From contig JAZRIW010000002.1 in NCBI GenBank assembly GCA_045645505.1, positions 135,740 to 199,739 on the forward strand: a DNA stretch of 64,000 nucleotides, given 5' to 3'. Origin of the DNA: Fumia sp045645505 (GTDB taxonomy: Bacteria > Bacillota > Clostridia > Oscillospirales > Ruminococcaceae). Below, piece after piece: positions 17,615 to 26,390 of this stretch. Made by a program: the position numbers and the translations under genes. Below the pieces are notes generated by a model, which was given only the letters and a program-made list of their open reading frames with translations, had not been told where the DNA came from and did not search any database. Position 1 is the first letter of the stretch, and the number at the start of each line of letters is the position of its first letter.

Positions 17615-18526
17615 GTGGGAATTTCTGTAAATGGAGGAGAATATTCTTCTTTTATAGCTTTGCCGGTTGAAGTAATAGATAAGTATCTGTCTGTTGCAAG
17701 TGGCGTGTATATTAAGGTTTTACTGGCAATTATAAGGCACAATTCTATAGATATAAAGAAGATAGCTCAATGGATTTCTGTGCCAAAAGAGGATGTTTTA
17801 GAGGCAGTGGGATATTGGAAATCTGTTGGAGTGTTGTCTAATAGCGATTCTCCCAAAGCAGAAAACAAACATCACGATACTGCTGTCACCTTAAATGATA
17901 TAAGCTCAGAAAGAGTATCTGAGCAAATTGATAATAATCATCAGGTGAAGTTTTTGCTTTGCACGGCAGAGGCATTGTATGGAAGGCCGCTTACATCAAC
18001 CGAACAAAAAGGGTTAGTTTATATAAATGAAGTTATCGGACTTTCTGCTGATGTTATAATTATGGCGGTGGAATATTGTGTTTCGATAGGAAAATCGCAT
18101 TTCAATTATATTCAGAAACTTTGTGCAGCTTGGGCTGATGACGAGGTTAATACGCTTGAACGTGCTGAAAAGGAGATAAAGCGACTCACGGAGAACAGAG
18201 GACGAGAAGGACAGGTGCGTATAGCTTTTGGAATAGAAGAACGTGCTTTGACTGCGACAAACAGAAATTATATAGCAAACTGGTTTAATGATGGATTTGA
18301 TATAGATATGATTAAACTTGCATATGAACGCACTGTTGACAGAATAGGAAAACTTTCTTTTCCGTATATAAATAAGATTTTACTGTCTTGGAAAGAAAAA
18401 GGTATTTTTACAGAAAGTGATTTGAATACTAAAGAAGTTTCACTCAAGGTTGATAAAAAAAGCAAAAGTACAGCTACATATGATATTAAGAAATTTGAAG
18501 AGCTTGGATTGAAGGTACCTAAATAA
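17615..18526 (+). CDS. DnaD domain-containing replication initiation protein
   Basis: This 303-residue protein has an N-terminal winged-helix region (about 25-80), a polar linker, and two tandem DnaD C-terminal domains (about 108-180 and 195-275). The second carries the Y-I-N-K-I-L-L-S-W-K-E-K-G motif typical of the DnaB_2/DnaD family. DnaD-type proteins remodel DnaA-bound origin DNA and help load the replicative helicase. It lies 24 bases before a DnaC-like ATPase, supporting a helicase-loading module. Start is GTG at 17615 after GGAGGTGATG. Confidence 0.88.
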   Translation: MGISVNGGEYSSFIALPVEVIDKYLSVASGVYIKVLLAIIRHNSIDIKKIAQWISVPKEDVLEAVGYWKSVGVLSNSDSPKAENKHHDTAVTLNDISSERVSEQIDNNHQVKFLLCTAEALYGRPLTSTEQKGLVYINEVIGLSADVIIMAVEYCVSIGKSHFNYIQKLCAAWADDEVNTLERAEKEIKRLTENRGREGQVRIAFGIEERALTATNRNYIANWFNDGFDIDMIKLAYERTVDRIGKLSFPYINKILLSWKEKGIFTESDLNTKEVSLKVDKKSKSTATYDIKKFEELGLKVPK

Positions 18527-18550
18527 TTGTTAAGAAATTGGTGATTTGAA

Positions 18551-19537
18551 ATGAAAAATGATATTTTAGATAAGGCTTTGAAAATTTTGGAAGGTCGCAG
18601 ACTTAAATCGGAAATTGAACAAGCAAGAAAAATTGAAGAAATGTATGAAAAATTGCCTCAGATTATAGATATTAGGAAAGAATTAGCATTAACTTCTGTG
18701 AAACTTTCAAAGCTTATTATTTCAAAACAGAAAGATATTTCTTCGGGAATTGAAGAAATTAAAACAGCGAATATTGCTTTGCAGGATATGGAAAAGAAAC
18801 TTTTAAAAACGAACGGATATCCTGAAGATTATCTGGAGGTAAAGCATATATGCGGTATATGTAATGATACCGGTTATGTTGAAAATAAGCGTTGCAAATG
18901 TCTTGAAACCGTTATAAAAAATGTGAATATTGATAAAATCAACAGCACTTCAGCTTTGAAATTATCTGATTTTTCTGATTTTAAATTGAGATATTACAGC
19001 AAAGAAAAAGATGAAGAATCAAATACTGTACCTTTTGAACTGATGTCTGATATTTATGATTTTTGCATTAAATATGCTGATAAATTCAATGAAAATTCAA
19101 AGGGTATTTTTATGGCTGGTGGAACTGGACTTGGAAAAACACATCTGTCGCTTTCGATTGCAAAAAGGGTAATTGAAAAAGGATATATGGTAGCTTATGG
19201 TTCCACACAAGACTTTTTGCGTACAATTGAGGCGGAACATTTCGGCAAGGTGGAAAACGATAATACATTAGAAACTTTGCTGGATGTTGATTTGCTTATT
19301 TTGGATGATTTGGGCACAGAGTTTATATCACAGTTTAATCTTTCGGTGATTTATAATCTTGTGAATACAAGGTGTAATCGTAACAAAGCTACTATAATAA
19401 ATACTAACCTTTCGGTAGAAGAATTAGAAGAGCGTTATTCTGAACGTTTGGTATCGAGGTTTTTATCTTTGTTTACTTTTATGCGTTTTGTCGGTAAAGA
19501 TATAAGGCAGATTAAATTATTAGAATCATTTAAATAA
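18551..19537 (+). CDS. DnaC/DnaI-like ATP-binding helicase loader
   Basis: This 328-residue protein has an N-terminal helical region, a Cys cluster (C101-G-I-C104 and C115-K-C117), then an AAA+ core. Walker A is G-G-T-G-L-G-K-T-H at about 190-198, Walker B L-L-I-L-D-D-L-G near 247. The sensor region contains E-R-L-V-S-R-F. This layout matches clostridial DnaC-like proteins that load the hexameric helicase. The upstream DnaD gene supports this over an IstB transposition role, and no transposase lies beside it. A strong terminator follows. Confidence 0.88.
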   Translation: MKNDILDKALKILEGRRLKSEIEQARKIEEMYEKLPQIIDIRKELALTSVKLSKLIISKQKDISSGIEEIKTANIALQDMEKKLLKTNGYPEDYLEVKHICGICNDTGYVENKRCKCLETVIKNVNIDKINSTSALKLSDFSDFKLRYYSKEKDEESNTVPFELMSDIYDFCIKYADKFNENSKGIFMAGGTGLGKTHLSLSIAKRVIEKGYMVAYGSTQDFLRTIEAEHFGKVENDNTLETLLDVDLLILDDLGTEFISQFNLSVIYNLVNTRCNRNKATIINTNLSVEELEERYSERLVSRFLSLFTFMRFVGKDIRQIKLLESFK

Positions 19538-19580
19538 AAAAAGGCGTTTAAAAACGAAAAGTTTTTAAACGCCTTTTTTG
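19535..19580 (+). terminator. Terminator after the dnaC-like gene
   Basis: AAAAAAGGCGTTTAAAAAC pairs perfectly with GTTTTTAAACGCCTTTTTT around GAAAA. It can act in both directions, but the convergent gene is 170 bases away. Confidence 0.92.
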
Positions 19581-19749
19581 ACCATTAAAATATCGCCCCC
19601 ACTATTGCGAAGACGATAAAGAACAAAATTATTTTCCATCGGGAAGATGTGAATTATTTTAACACAATTTTACAAAAAAATCAATAAAAAATTACAAAAA
19701 AATAAAATTTGTCATTTTAAACAAAAATAGGCATTATTTTTTGATGGTT

Positions 19750-20718
19750 TTAACTAAGTGTTTTGAATTGATATCCTTGTGAGAGGGCGTAATCAATAAA
19801 ATCACCCAGTATTTGATTATTTGTGCTGCCTACTGTGTGTAAAAGATATATAGCTCCGTCGTGGAGAGCATTGTTTAATTTTTCTAAAGCTTTCTGGGGT
19901 TCCATCTGATTATTTACTTCCCAGTCTTTATAAGCATAACTCCAGAAAACAGTTTTATATCCAAGCTGTTGCAGTTGTGCTAAAACGCGGTCTGAAAATT
20001 CTCCCATCGGAGGGCGGAATAAGGTCATATTATAACCGAAATTTTCAGAAATATAGTTATGCAAATTCATTGTTTCAGATTCGCAGGTTTCTATTGTTAC
20101 GGTTGGATAGGATACATGATTGTCGCTGTGGTTTCCTACAAGGTGACCTTCAGCTATCATTCTTTTTACAAGCTCAGGTTGTTTTTTCGCATAATCCATT
20201 GTCACGAAAAATATAGCTTTAATATTTTTTTCTTTCAATGTATCGAGAATAGAAGCGGTATATCCGTTTTCATACCCTTGGTCGAATGTGAGATATATAG
20301 TTTTTACATCGTTTTTAATAAAGAAAGCGTCATATTTTCCATATTTTTCCTGAAATTTTATTGATGAAATGGGACGATTTTTCTCATCGAGTTGAACACC
20401 TTGTCCCCAACCTTGTTTTTTGTTATCAAGTGAATTAAGGTCAATCGTGTCTGGAGTGATGTGAATTTCAGCAGGAATATCAGAGGAAGCACCGGAAATC
20501 GGTGCCCCTTCTGAAGATTCTGGTGTAGAGTTTTTTGAAGTGTCAAAATCCATTTTACTTTCCAAATCGGATAATCCGGAGCTTACACCGGATTCGACTT
20601 TGGAAATACCTGAATTGATATCACTACTCAAGTTTGATGAATCATTTTTCTTTTCTCCACAGCCTACTAATAATGTTGTGGCGATAAGACCTAATAAAAA
20701 GATTTTAAGCATTTTCAT
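19750..20718 (-). CDS. Polysaccharide deacetylase lipoprotein, PdaA-like
   Basis: The 322-residue protein opens with a lipoprotein signal, lipobox L-V-G-C with C20, then a Ser-rich linker to about residue 80. The NodB-type deacetylase domain has T-F-D146-Q-G-Y-E-N, and H197/H201 of the metal site. In canonical deacetylases the motif is T-F-D-D-G; PdaA enzymes have T-F-D-N-G, so Gln here is a further variant. PdaA makes muramic delta-lactam in spore cortex, which fits dpaAB elsewhere in the window. Vegetative peptidoglycan deacetylation is the alternative. ATG at 20718 follows AAAGGAGTG. Confidence 0.82.
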   Translation of the reverse strand: MKMLKIFLLGLIATTLLVGCGEKKNDSSNLSSDINSGISKVESGVSSGLSDLESKMDFDTSKNSTPESSEGAPISGASSDIPAEIHITPDTIDLNSLDNKKQGWGQGVQLDEKNRPISSIKFQEKYGKYDAFFIKNDVKTIYLTFDQGYENGYTASILDTLKEKNIKAIFFVTMDYAKKQPELVKRMIAEGHLVGNHSDNHVSYPTVTIETCESETMNLHNYISENFGYNMTLFRPPMGEFSDRVLAQLQQLGYKTVFWSYAYKDWEVNNQMEPQKALEKLNNALHDGAIYLLHTVGSTNNQILGDFIDYALSQGYQFKTLS

Positions 20719-20819
20719 TTTGAAGTTACACTCCTTTTTGTGTTTGTGCGTGTGTATATAATCACTGCACGCTGTTATTATGTCCGCATTTAAATTATTT
20801 AAAACAAAAAAATAATGGA

Positions 20820-20856
20820 ATAAAAATGCTCCCTAAAATCAGAAGGAAGCATAGTT
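20820..20856 (-). terminator. Terminator of the XRE regulator gene (minus strand)
   Basis: On the minus strand, ATGCTTCC / GGGAGCAT forms a hairpin followed by TTTTATT, immediately after the stop at 20858. Confidence 0.75.
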
Positions 20857-20857
20857 A

Positions 20858-21544
20858 TTACTTTATTTTATTTTCACTGTTCTGGATTAAATTAAATAAT
20901 GATGAGGCATACTGCGGATACTCTGAGGAAAGATTTTCACTTGTAATATTTATTTTTTCTCTTGTTTCAGATGATATGAGCTTTTTATTGCCTTTCCCCG
21001 AAGTCAGTAAATTTACTTCTGCTTCAAGTTCAGCCATGGTAGAAAGGGATTTTGCAGTATAAAGATATTTTGATATCATAAAAATTCCCTGTTCATTTTT
21101 GGAGTTGAGGCTGAATATAGTTCTGAAAACACGATAAACTGAAATCATAAGGAAATCAGAAATTTTCAAAGTAAGCTCTTTACAGTTGATTTTTTGCAGA
21201 AAATCGAATAAAATATTTAAAGAGTTAAAAATAAGTTTTTTGTTTAAGATTGGAATAATACTCCCTTTTACACGGTTATCGTTGTTTCCGATTTCCGGTT
21301 CGGGTATATCTTCCACAGAAATAGTTTTACCTGTTCTTTCAGGCGAACGGCCCAGTAAAAAATCGCAAGATACATTATAATAGTCAGCGGCTTTTACGAC
21401 AAAATCAAGTCCACATTCACGAATTCCTTTTTCATAATGTGAAAGCAGTGCTTGAGAAATATTAAGTTCCGAGGCAGCCTTTTTTTGACTAATGCCACGT
21501 TCTTTTCTCAATAAAGAGAGTATTCTCGGAAATTCCGAATTCAT
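20858..21544 (-). CDS. XRE-family transcriptional regulator with unknown C-terminal domain
   Basis: Residues about 5-65 form an HTH_3 domain (I-S-Q-K-K-A-A-S-E-L-N-I-S-Q-A-L-L-S-H-Y-E-K-G). A linker leads to an about 130-residue helical domain I do not recognise. The start is the ATG at 21544, eight bases after GGAG; the frame continues to a GTG at 21553 that overlaps the ribosome binding site. It is divergent from the histidine phosphatase gene, and the 296-base gap between them may hold its operator. No ligand or target can be named. Confidence 0.8.
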   Translation of the reverse strand: MNSEFPRILSLLRKERGISQKKAASELNISQALLSHYEKGIRECGLDFVVKAADYYNVSCDFLLGRSPERTGKTISVEDIPEPEIGNNDNRVKGSIIPILNKKLIFNSLNILFDFLQKINCKELTLKISDFLMISVYRVFRTIFSLNSKNEQGIFMISKYLYTAKSLSTMAELEAEVNLLTSGKGNKKLISSETREKINITSENLSSEYPQYASSLFNLIQNSENKIK

Positions 21545-21780
21545 TTTTATCACTCCGATATATATTATAAATTAAGTTGAACTTTAAATTCATTATAACT
21601 GGCGTGGCAATTTAGCATAAAAAGGTTTTTTCGTTAAATTGTACCTTTAATTTACAAGATTTGATAAGTCAACGTACAGTAAATTATATATTAAAAGATA
21701 CAACTTGTAAAGGTTTTTTTTACAATTTAAAAAAATTTGTTGAAATTGATGTAAATTTTGAGTTTTTTTTGTGAAATACG

Positions 21781-21810
21781 TTGTTTTTTTTATGTGTTTT
21801 ACTATATAAT
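21781..21810 (+). promoter_or_regulatory. Promoter of the histidine phosphatase gene
   Basis: TTGTTT (21781-21786) and TATAAT (21805-21810) are 18 bases apart, followed by GGAGG and TTG. The rest of the divergent gap (21554-21780) is AT-rich and shows no gene. Confidence 0.65.
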
Positions 21811-21840
21811 ATAAGTATTATCATAATTGGAGGTTTCATT

Positions 21841-22506
21841 TTGATTTCATATAAAATATATTTTATACGACATGGTTTGACCGAAGGCAATAAAGAGGGA
21901 AGATATATTGGTTCTACTGATGTGCCTCTGAGTGCTGAAGGAAAAAAAGAATTATTTAATCTTAAAGAAGATTTTGAGTATCCTGATGTTCAGAAAGTTT
22001 ATACTTCACCTTTACAAAGATGCCTTGATACTGCAGAAATTTTATATCCTGACAGAATGATTCATATTGTGGATAAAATAAAAGAGTATGATTTCGGGAG
22101 TTTTGAGGGTAAATCCATTGATGAGTTAAAATCGGACAAGAGCTTTAAAAAATGGATTGAAAGTGGTATGAAAATAGTTCCCGAAGGTGCTGAGGATATG
22201 CAGAAGTTTTTAAAAAGGTGCGATGAGGGAATAGAAGAAATCGTTATGGATATGATGAAAAATAAAATAAGAGAGGCAGCGGTTGTTACACATGGAGGCG
22301 TAATTATGAATATGCTTTCAATGTATGGGTATCCAAAACGTGAACCATTTTATTGGAGTGTAAAAAACGGACATGGATATACAGCACTTTTCAATGCACA
22401 GCTTTGGCAACGTGACAGAGTATTTGAGATTTTTGATGCGATACCTTATAATGATGACAGCTTAGAGCCAATGGGATATGGGATTTTTGATTTAGAAGAA
22501 GAATAA
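21841..22506 (+). CDS. Histidine phosphatase (phosphoglycerate mutase-like) family protein
   Basis: The 221-residue protein has the R-H-G-x-T motif (I-R-H-G-L-T-E-G-N) at the N-terminus, T-S-P-L-Q-R-C-L-D-T-A and the second histidine in V-T-H-G-G-V. These define the branch-1 histidine phosphatases, which include cofactor-dependent phosphoglycerate mutase and alpha-ribazole phosphatase (CobC). No cobalamin genes are near, so the substrate is open. The start is TTG at 21841, seven bases after GGAGG. Confidence 0.85.
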   Translation: MISYKIYFIRHGLTEGNKEGRYIGSTDVPLSAEGKKELFNLKEDFEYPDVQKVYTSPLQRCLDTAEILYPDRMIHIVDKIKEYDFGSFEGKSIDELKSDKSFKKWIESGMKIVPEGAEDMQKFLKRCDEGIEEIVMDMMKNKIREAAVVTHGGVIMNMLSMYGYPKREPFYWSVKNGHGYTALFNAQLWQRDRVFEIFDAIPYNDDSLEPMGYGIFDLEEE

Positions 22507-22521
22507 AGAAAGGAATTCGTT

Positions 22522-23280
22522 TTGGCTTATAATCTGCGTAAAAAAATAAAAAAAGAGGCAATAAAAAAGCTTTATAAACTTAAGGGCAGAGTGGCTTTAT
22601 GTTTTATAATTTTGCGCTTTGTTTTTATATTGTTTTTGGGGTTGAGGTGTTTATTGCCTAATCTTTTTAAAATAGACTTTTTAAGCGCGGACGGAAAATT
22701 CAGCACATCATTTGTGATATATCTTTTGGCATTTTGGATATTGTATTTTTTAATTATTTCGCCTATGAGATGTGGACTTAAAAGATGGTATTTTAAAGAG
22801 GCAAAATCAATAAGAATGAAACCTTTTAATATATTTTATTATTTTAGAAATTTTAAAAGATTTTTTAGTTGTATTTCTTTAAAGCTTATAGTAGCTTTAA
22901 AAATTACAGCTTTTGGGATATTGATTTTTTCACCTTTACTTTTTATATTAACAGGGTTTATTTATACTTTTAACTATGCTTCTGCAGAAGCAGTTGTTTC
23001 AAGAATTGTACTTTTTTTAATTATTATTGTGTTGTTTTTCCTGCAAACTTTGTTTATGTATATTTTTTCGTTGCGGTATTTTATGGCAGAATATTTTCTG
23101 GCTGAAGAATTAAAAGTGAAAGAATGCTTAAAGCTTTCAAAAGATGTTATGCGTGATAAAATAAAAGAAATATTTTTGATAAAGATATATTTTCTTATTT
23201 TGTTCATCTTGCCGTTTCGAAAGTCGTATTCTCAAATGACATTAGCGCTTTTTGCGTGTGAATTGACCAAAAAGGAGTAA
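22522..23280 (+). CDS. Multi-pass membrane protein of unknown function (DUF975-like)
   Basis: The protein has 252 residues, start TTG at 22522. It has a basic N-terminus and four or five hydrophobic segments separated by Lys/Phe-rich loops. The pattern of two helix pairs with a conserved S-P-M-R-C-G-L loop and a late Y-F-M-A-E-Y-F-L-A-E-E region resembles the DUF975 family of Firmicutes membrane proteins. No enzymatic motif is visible. It sits 15 bases after the phosphatase gene and 4 bases before proB, so it probably shares their transcript. Confidence 0.65.
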   Translation: MAYNLRKKIKKEAIKKLYKLKGRVALCFIILRFVFILFLGLRCLLPNLFKIDFLSADGKFSTSFVIYLLAFWILYFLIISPMRCGLKRWYFKEAKSIRMKPFNIFYYFRNFKRFFSCISLKLIVALKITAFGILIFSPLLFILTGFIYTFNYASAEAVVSRIVLFLIIIVLFFLQTLFMYIFSLRYFMAEYFLAEELKVKECLKLSKDVMRDKIKEIFLIKIYFLILFILPFRKSYSQMTLALFACELTKKE

Positions 23281-23284
23281 AAAA

Positions 23285-24082
23285 ATGATTAGTAAAGCAT
23301 CAGAGGGTAAGAGAATTGTAGTTAAGGTGGGGACTTCTACCTTGGCACATAAAACCGGACTTTTAAATATTCAAAGAATGGAAAGACTTGTCAAGGTACT
23401 TTCCGACCTTAAAAATTCAGGGAAAGAAATTATTCTTGTTTCTTCCGGAGCAATTGGCGTAGGTGCCGGTAAGATAGGCCTTAAGGAACGACCTGCGGAA
23501 ATTCCCGTAAGACAAGCTTGTGCGGCAATAGGTCAGTGTGAGCTTATGTATTGCTATGATAAATATTTTTCTGAATATAATCATACCGTGGCACAGGTAT
23601 TGATGACACGTGATATTATAGACCATAAAGAAAGAGAAAAGCACGTTGTAAATACTTTGATGAATCTTCTTAATTTTGGAGTTATTCCGGTTATCAATGA
23701 GAACGATACTGTTTCAACCGAAGAAATTGAATTTGGAGATAATGATACTCTTTCTGCGATTGTAGGAACTTTGGTTGATACAGATTTACTTATTATTTTA
23801 AGCGATATTGATGGGGTTTATAATAAAAATCCCCGTCTCTATGACGATGCACAACTGATTCTTAAGATAGAAAAAATTGATAATGATATAAAGGCTTTGG
23901 CTGGTGGTGAAGGTTCACATCTGGGCACCGGTGGTATGGTTACAAAGCTCAGTGCGGCACAGATAGGCCTTGATGCAGGATTTCCCACTATCATTATGAA
24001 CGGAAATCAGCCTGAAAAATTGTATGATTTATTTAATGATAAGCCTGTCGGCACTTTTATCGGTAACAAAGGAGATAAATAA
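23285..24082 (+). CDS. proB: Glutamate 5-kinase
   Basis: ProB phosphorylates glutamate to gamma-glutamyl phosphate, the first step of proline synthesis. The 265-residue protein is the amino acid kinase fold alone: V-V-K-V-G-T-S-T-L at the N-terminus, V-S-S-G-A-I-G-V-G, N-E-N-D-T-V, and G-T-G-G-M-V-T-K-L. The C-terminal PUA domain of the E. coli enzyme is absent; short forms of this kind are usual in many Clostridia. Its stop overlaps the proA start by one base, indicating translational coupling. Confidence 0.95.
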   Translation: MISKASEGKRIVVKVGTSTLAHKTGLLNIQRMERLVKVLSDLKNSGKEIILVSSGAIGVGAGKIGLKERPAEIPVRQACAAIGQCELMYCYDKYFSEYNHTVAQVLMTRDIIDHKEREKHVVNTLMNLLNFGVIPVINENDTVSTEEIEFGDNDTLSAIVGTLVDTDLLIILSDIDGVYNKNPRLYDDAQLILKIEKIDNDIKALAGGEGSHLGTGGMVTKLSAAQIGLDAGFPTIIMNGNQPEKLYDLFNDKPVGTFIGNKGDK

Positions 24083-25326
24083 TGACGTATATTGAAAGTT
24101 TAGGACAGAGAGCGAAGGCGGTTTCAAAATCAATAGGAAATGCCGGAACAGAAATAAAAAACAGCTGTCTTGAAGCAATTGCAGTTATGCTCTGGGAAAA
24201 AAGAGATTATATATTAAAGCAAAATAAAATTGATATTGAAAATGCAATAAAAAATTGTATGAATGAAGGCTTCATTGACAGGCTTACTCTTGATGAATCA
24301 AGAATCAGCGGAATTTGTGATGCAGTGCGTAAACTTATAAGTTTAGATGATCCTGTTGGCGTTGTGGAAAGCGGTATTGTAAGGCCAAATGGACTTAAGA
24401 TTTTAAAAACAAGAGTGGCTATGGGAGTAGTTGGAATTATTTATGAGAGTCGTCCTAATGTTACAGTAGATGGTGCCGCACTTTGTTTAAAATCAGGAAA
24501 TGCAGTTATTTTAAGAGGCGGTAAAGAAGCGATAAATTCTAATCGTGCTCTTGCAGAGGTTATGCGTGAGGCAATTTCAAAGTGTAATATGCCTGAAGAT
24601 GTGATCTTGCTTGTTGAAGATACTTCACGTGAAGTGGCTACCGGTATGATGAAATTGAATGATTATCTTGATGTTCTGATTCCCAGAGGCGGAGCAGGAC
24701 TTATAAAGAATGTTTTGGAGAATGCAACTGTGCCTGTTATTGAAACAGGTGTTGGAAATTGTCATGTTTATGTAGAAAAAAATGCCGATTTTGAGATGGC
24801 ACTTAATATTATTGAAAATTCAAAAACAAGCAGAGTTTCTGTTTGTAATGCAGAAGAATCTTTGCTTGTTGATGAAGATATAGCCAAAGAATTTTTACCT
24901 TTAATTAAAGAAAGACTTGATAAACACAACGTTAAGTGGTATGGTTGTGAAAAGTGTTGTGAAATTATTTCCGGTATTTTAAAAGCTACTGATGAGGAAT
25001 ATGCAAAGGAATTTCTTGACTATATAATCTCTGTTAAAGTTGTTAAGGGAATCGATGAAGCAATTTCACATATTGATAAATTTGGAACCGGACATTCTGA
25101 GGTTATAATTACTAATGATTTGCTGAAAGCTGAGAAATTTTTAAATGAAGTTGATGCAGCAGCAGTTTATCTTAATTCTTCAAGCCGATTTACAGACGGC
25201 GGAGAGTTTGGTATGGGTGCGGAAATCGGAATTTCTACACAAAAGCTACATGCAAGAGGTCCTATGGGACTTAAGGAATTGACTTCAATAAAATATAAAG
25301 TGATAGGTAACGGTCAAGTAAGATAA
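24082..25326 (+). CDS. proA: Gamma-glutamyl phosphate reductase
   Basis: ProA reduces gamma-glutamyl phosphate with NADPH to glutamate-5-semialdehyde, which cyclises toward proline. The 414-residue aldehyde dehydrogenase-fold protein shows Y-E-S-R-P-N-V-T-V-D, L-R-G-G-K-E-A-I-N-S-N, and the catalytic cysteine region S-R-V-S-V-C-N-A-E-E. The C-terminal F-G-M-G-A-E-I-G-I-S-T-Q-K is conserved. It is coupled to proB by a one-base overlap. proC is not in this window. Confidence 0.96.
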   Translation: MTYIESLGQRAKAVSKSIGNAGTEIKNSCLEAIAVMLWEKRDYILKQNKIDIENAIKNCMNEGFIDRLTLDESRISGICDAVRKLISLDDPVGVVESGIVRPNGLKILKTRVAMGVVGIIYESRPNVTVDGAALCLKSGNAVILRGGKEAINSNRALAEVMREAISKCNMPEDVILLVEDTSREVATGMMKLNDYLDVLIPRGGAGLIKNVLENATVPVIETGVGNCHVYVEKNADFEMALNIIENSKTSRVSVCNAEESLLVDEDIAKEFLPLIKERLDKHNVKWYGCEKCCEIISGILKATDEEYAKEFLDYIISVKVVKGIDEAISHIDKFGTGHSEVIITNDLLKAEKFLNEVDAAAVYLNSSSRFTDGGEFGMGAEIGISTQKLHARGPMGLKELTSIKYKVIGNGQVR

Positions 25327-25336
25327 GGAGGGCAAA

Positions 25337-26071
25337 ATGAAAATATCTATTAACAAAAAGGTTGTTTTTGGCGGAATTGTTTTGATTTTTGCAATTATAG
25401 GACTTATTTCCAGCCTTAGCTTTATTTTCGGTGCCGTCGGGGATATATTAAACGGTTCTAAGACAAAAGAGGAGATGGAGTGGTTCATAACTCCTGTTGT
25501 AATGCAGGACCCACCTACTTTTGAATCTCCTTCTGAAGCTACCAATACTACAATAATTACAGCCGGTGTCTGGAAATTTATAATGACGCAGGATACATCT
25601 AAATATCCGGTTGATGAGTTTAATTTCATAACTGTTCCGCAAAGTGATATTGAGGTGCAGATTAAAAAGATTTTCGGAGAAATAAGTTATACCCATGAAA
25701 CTGTAGGCGATACAGAACTGATGATTACTTATAATTCAGAGGCCAAGAGTTATATTTTCCCTGCAACACCGCATGTACTTCCTTATACACCAAGGGTTGA
25801 TTCTGTAAAACGTTCCGGAAACGATAGAATTCTCACAGTATCATATATTCCACCGGGAATTTCATGGCAGGGGGATATTACCGGAAATAAATATGAACCG
25901 GAGCCTGAAAAGATTATGAAATACACCTTGAGAGAGATTTCAAAGGGTGAATATAATCTTGTTTCAGTTGGATATCCTGATGAAGAAAATTCTTCTGATA
26001 TTGAAAGTCAGGTAGTTGAGGAAAGTATCGAAAGTGAAGAAATTTCATCAGAAGAAACACAAAGTGAATAA
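25337..26071 (+). CDS. Membrane-anchored protein of unknown function
   Basis: The 244-residue protein has one N-terminal transmembrane segment (about residues 9-32), then a predicted extracellular region with no Cys. The C-terminus is a low-complexity acidic Ser/Glu tail (repeats of E-S-E-E-S-S). I do not recognise a domain. AAGGAGGG precedes ATG, and the gene begins 11 bases after proA. This suggests cotranscription but no evident role in proline synthesis. It ends about 15 bases before the T-box promoter. Confidence 0.65.
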   Translation: MKISINKKVVFGGIVLIFAIIGLISSLSFIFGAVGDILNGSKTKEEMEWFITPVVMQDPPTFESPSEATNTTIITAGVWKFIMTQDTSKYPVDEFNFITVPQSDIEVQIKKIFGEISYTHETVGDTELMITYNSEAKSYIFPATPHVLPYTPRVDSVKRSGNDRILTVSYIPPGISWQGDITGNKYEPEPEKIMKYTLREISKGEYNLVSVGYPDEENSSDIESQVVEESIESEEISSEETQSE

Positions 26072-26086
26072 TAATAAAACAAAAAC

Positions 26087-26115
26087 TTGCTTTTTTAAAA
26101 ATTAAGTGATATAAT
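26087..26115 (+). promoter_or_regulatory. Promoter of pheST (T-box leader)
   Basis: TTGCTT (26087-26092) and TATAAT (26110-26115) are 17 bases apart; transcription would begin near 26122. Confidence 0.8.
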
Positions 26116-26121
26116 AACTTT

Positions 26122-26371
26122 ATTGAAAACGCATTGACCGGGTTGAGTAGCATTTTTCTTCTTTCAGAGAGAACAAGTCGTTGGCTGAAAGCTTGTTTAA
26201 GATAAGGAATTTTGTGAAATTTCGCCTGCGAGCGGTGTCCTTGAATTTTTAGTAGGGGATGACGGAGTAGCTTTCGTTAAAAGGCTTTCGAGTGTTCGCT
26301 TTTGAGCGGAAATTTGGGTGGTAACACGGAACTTAAAGCTTTCGTCCCATATGGGATGAAAGCTTTTTAAT
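26122..26371 (+). ncRNA. T-box leader, phenylalanine-responsive
   Basis: The leader has the T-box sequence GGGTGGTAACACGG at 26316-26329. The stem I apical loop motif GGCTGAAAGC is near 26183. A terminator hairpin (AAAGCTTTC-GTCCC / GGGAT-GAAAGCTTT) lies at 26335-26370 with a T run. By hand folding, CGGG near 26140 pairs with CCTG at 26225-26228, which places TTC (26221-26223) plus a purine exactly at the specifier position. TTC is a phenylalanine codon, matching pheST downstream. Uncharged tRNA-Phe should promote read-through. Confidence 0.92.
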
Positions 26372-26390
26372 TTTATTTGGAGGGAAAACC

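Noticed and set aside
18551..19537. IstB helper of an insertion sequence
   Set aside because: The neighbour is a DnaD protein, there is no IstA transposase or terminal repeat, and the N-terminal Cys cluster is that of the DnaC-like loader group.
19585..19660. Short hydrophobic minus-strand frame (W-K-I-I-L-F-F-I-V-F-A-I-V)
   Set aside because: No ATG, GTG or TTG in frame before an upstream stop and no ribosome binding site; looks like chance in AT-rich DNA.
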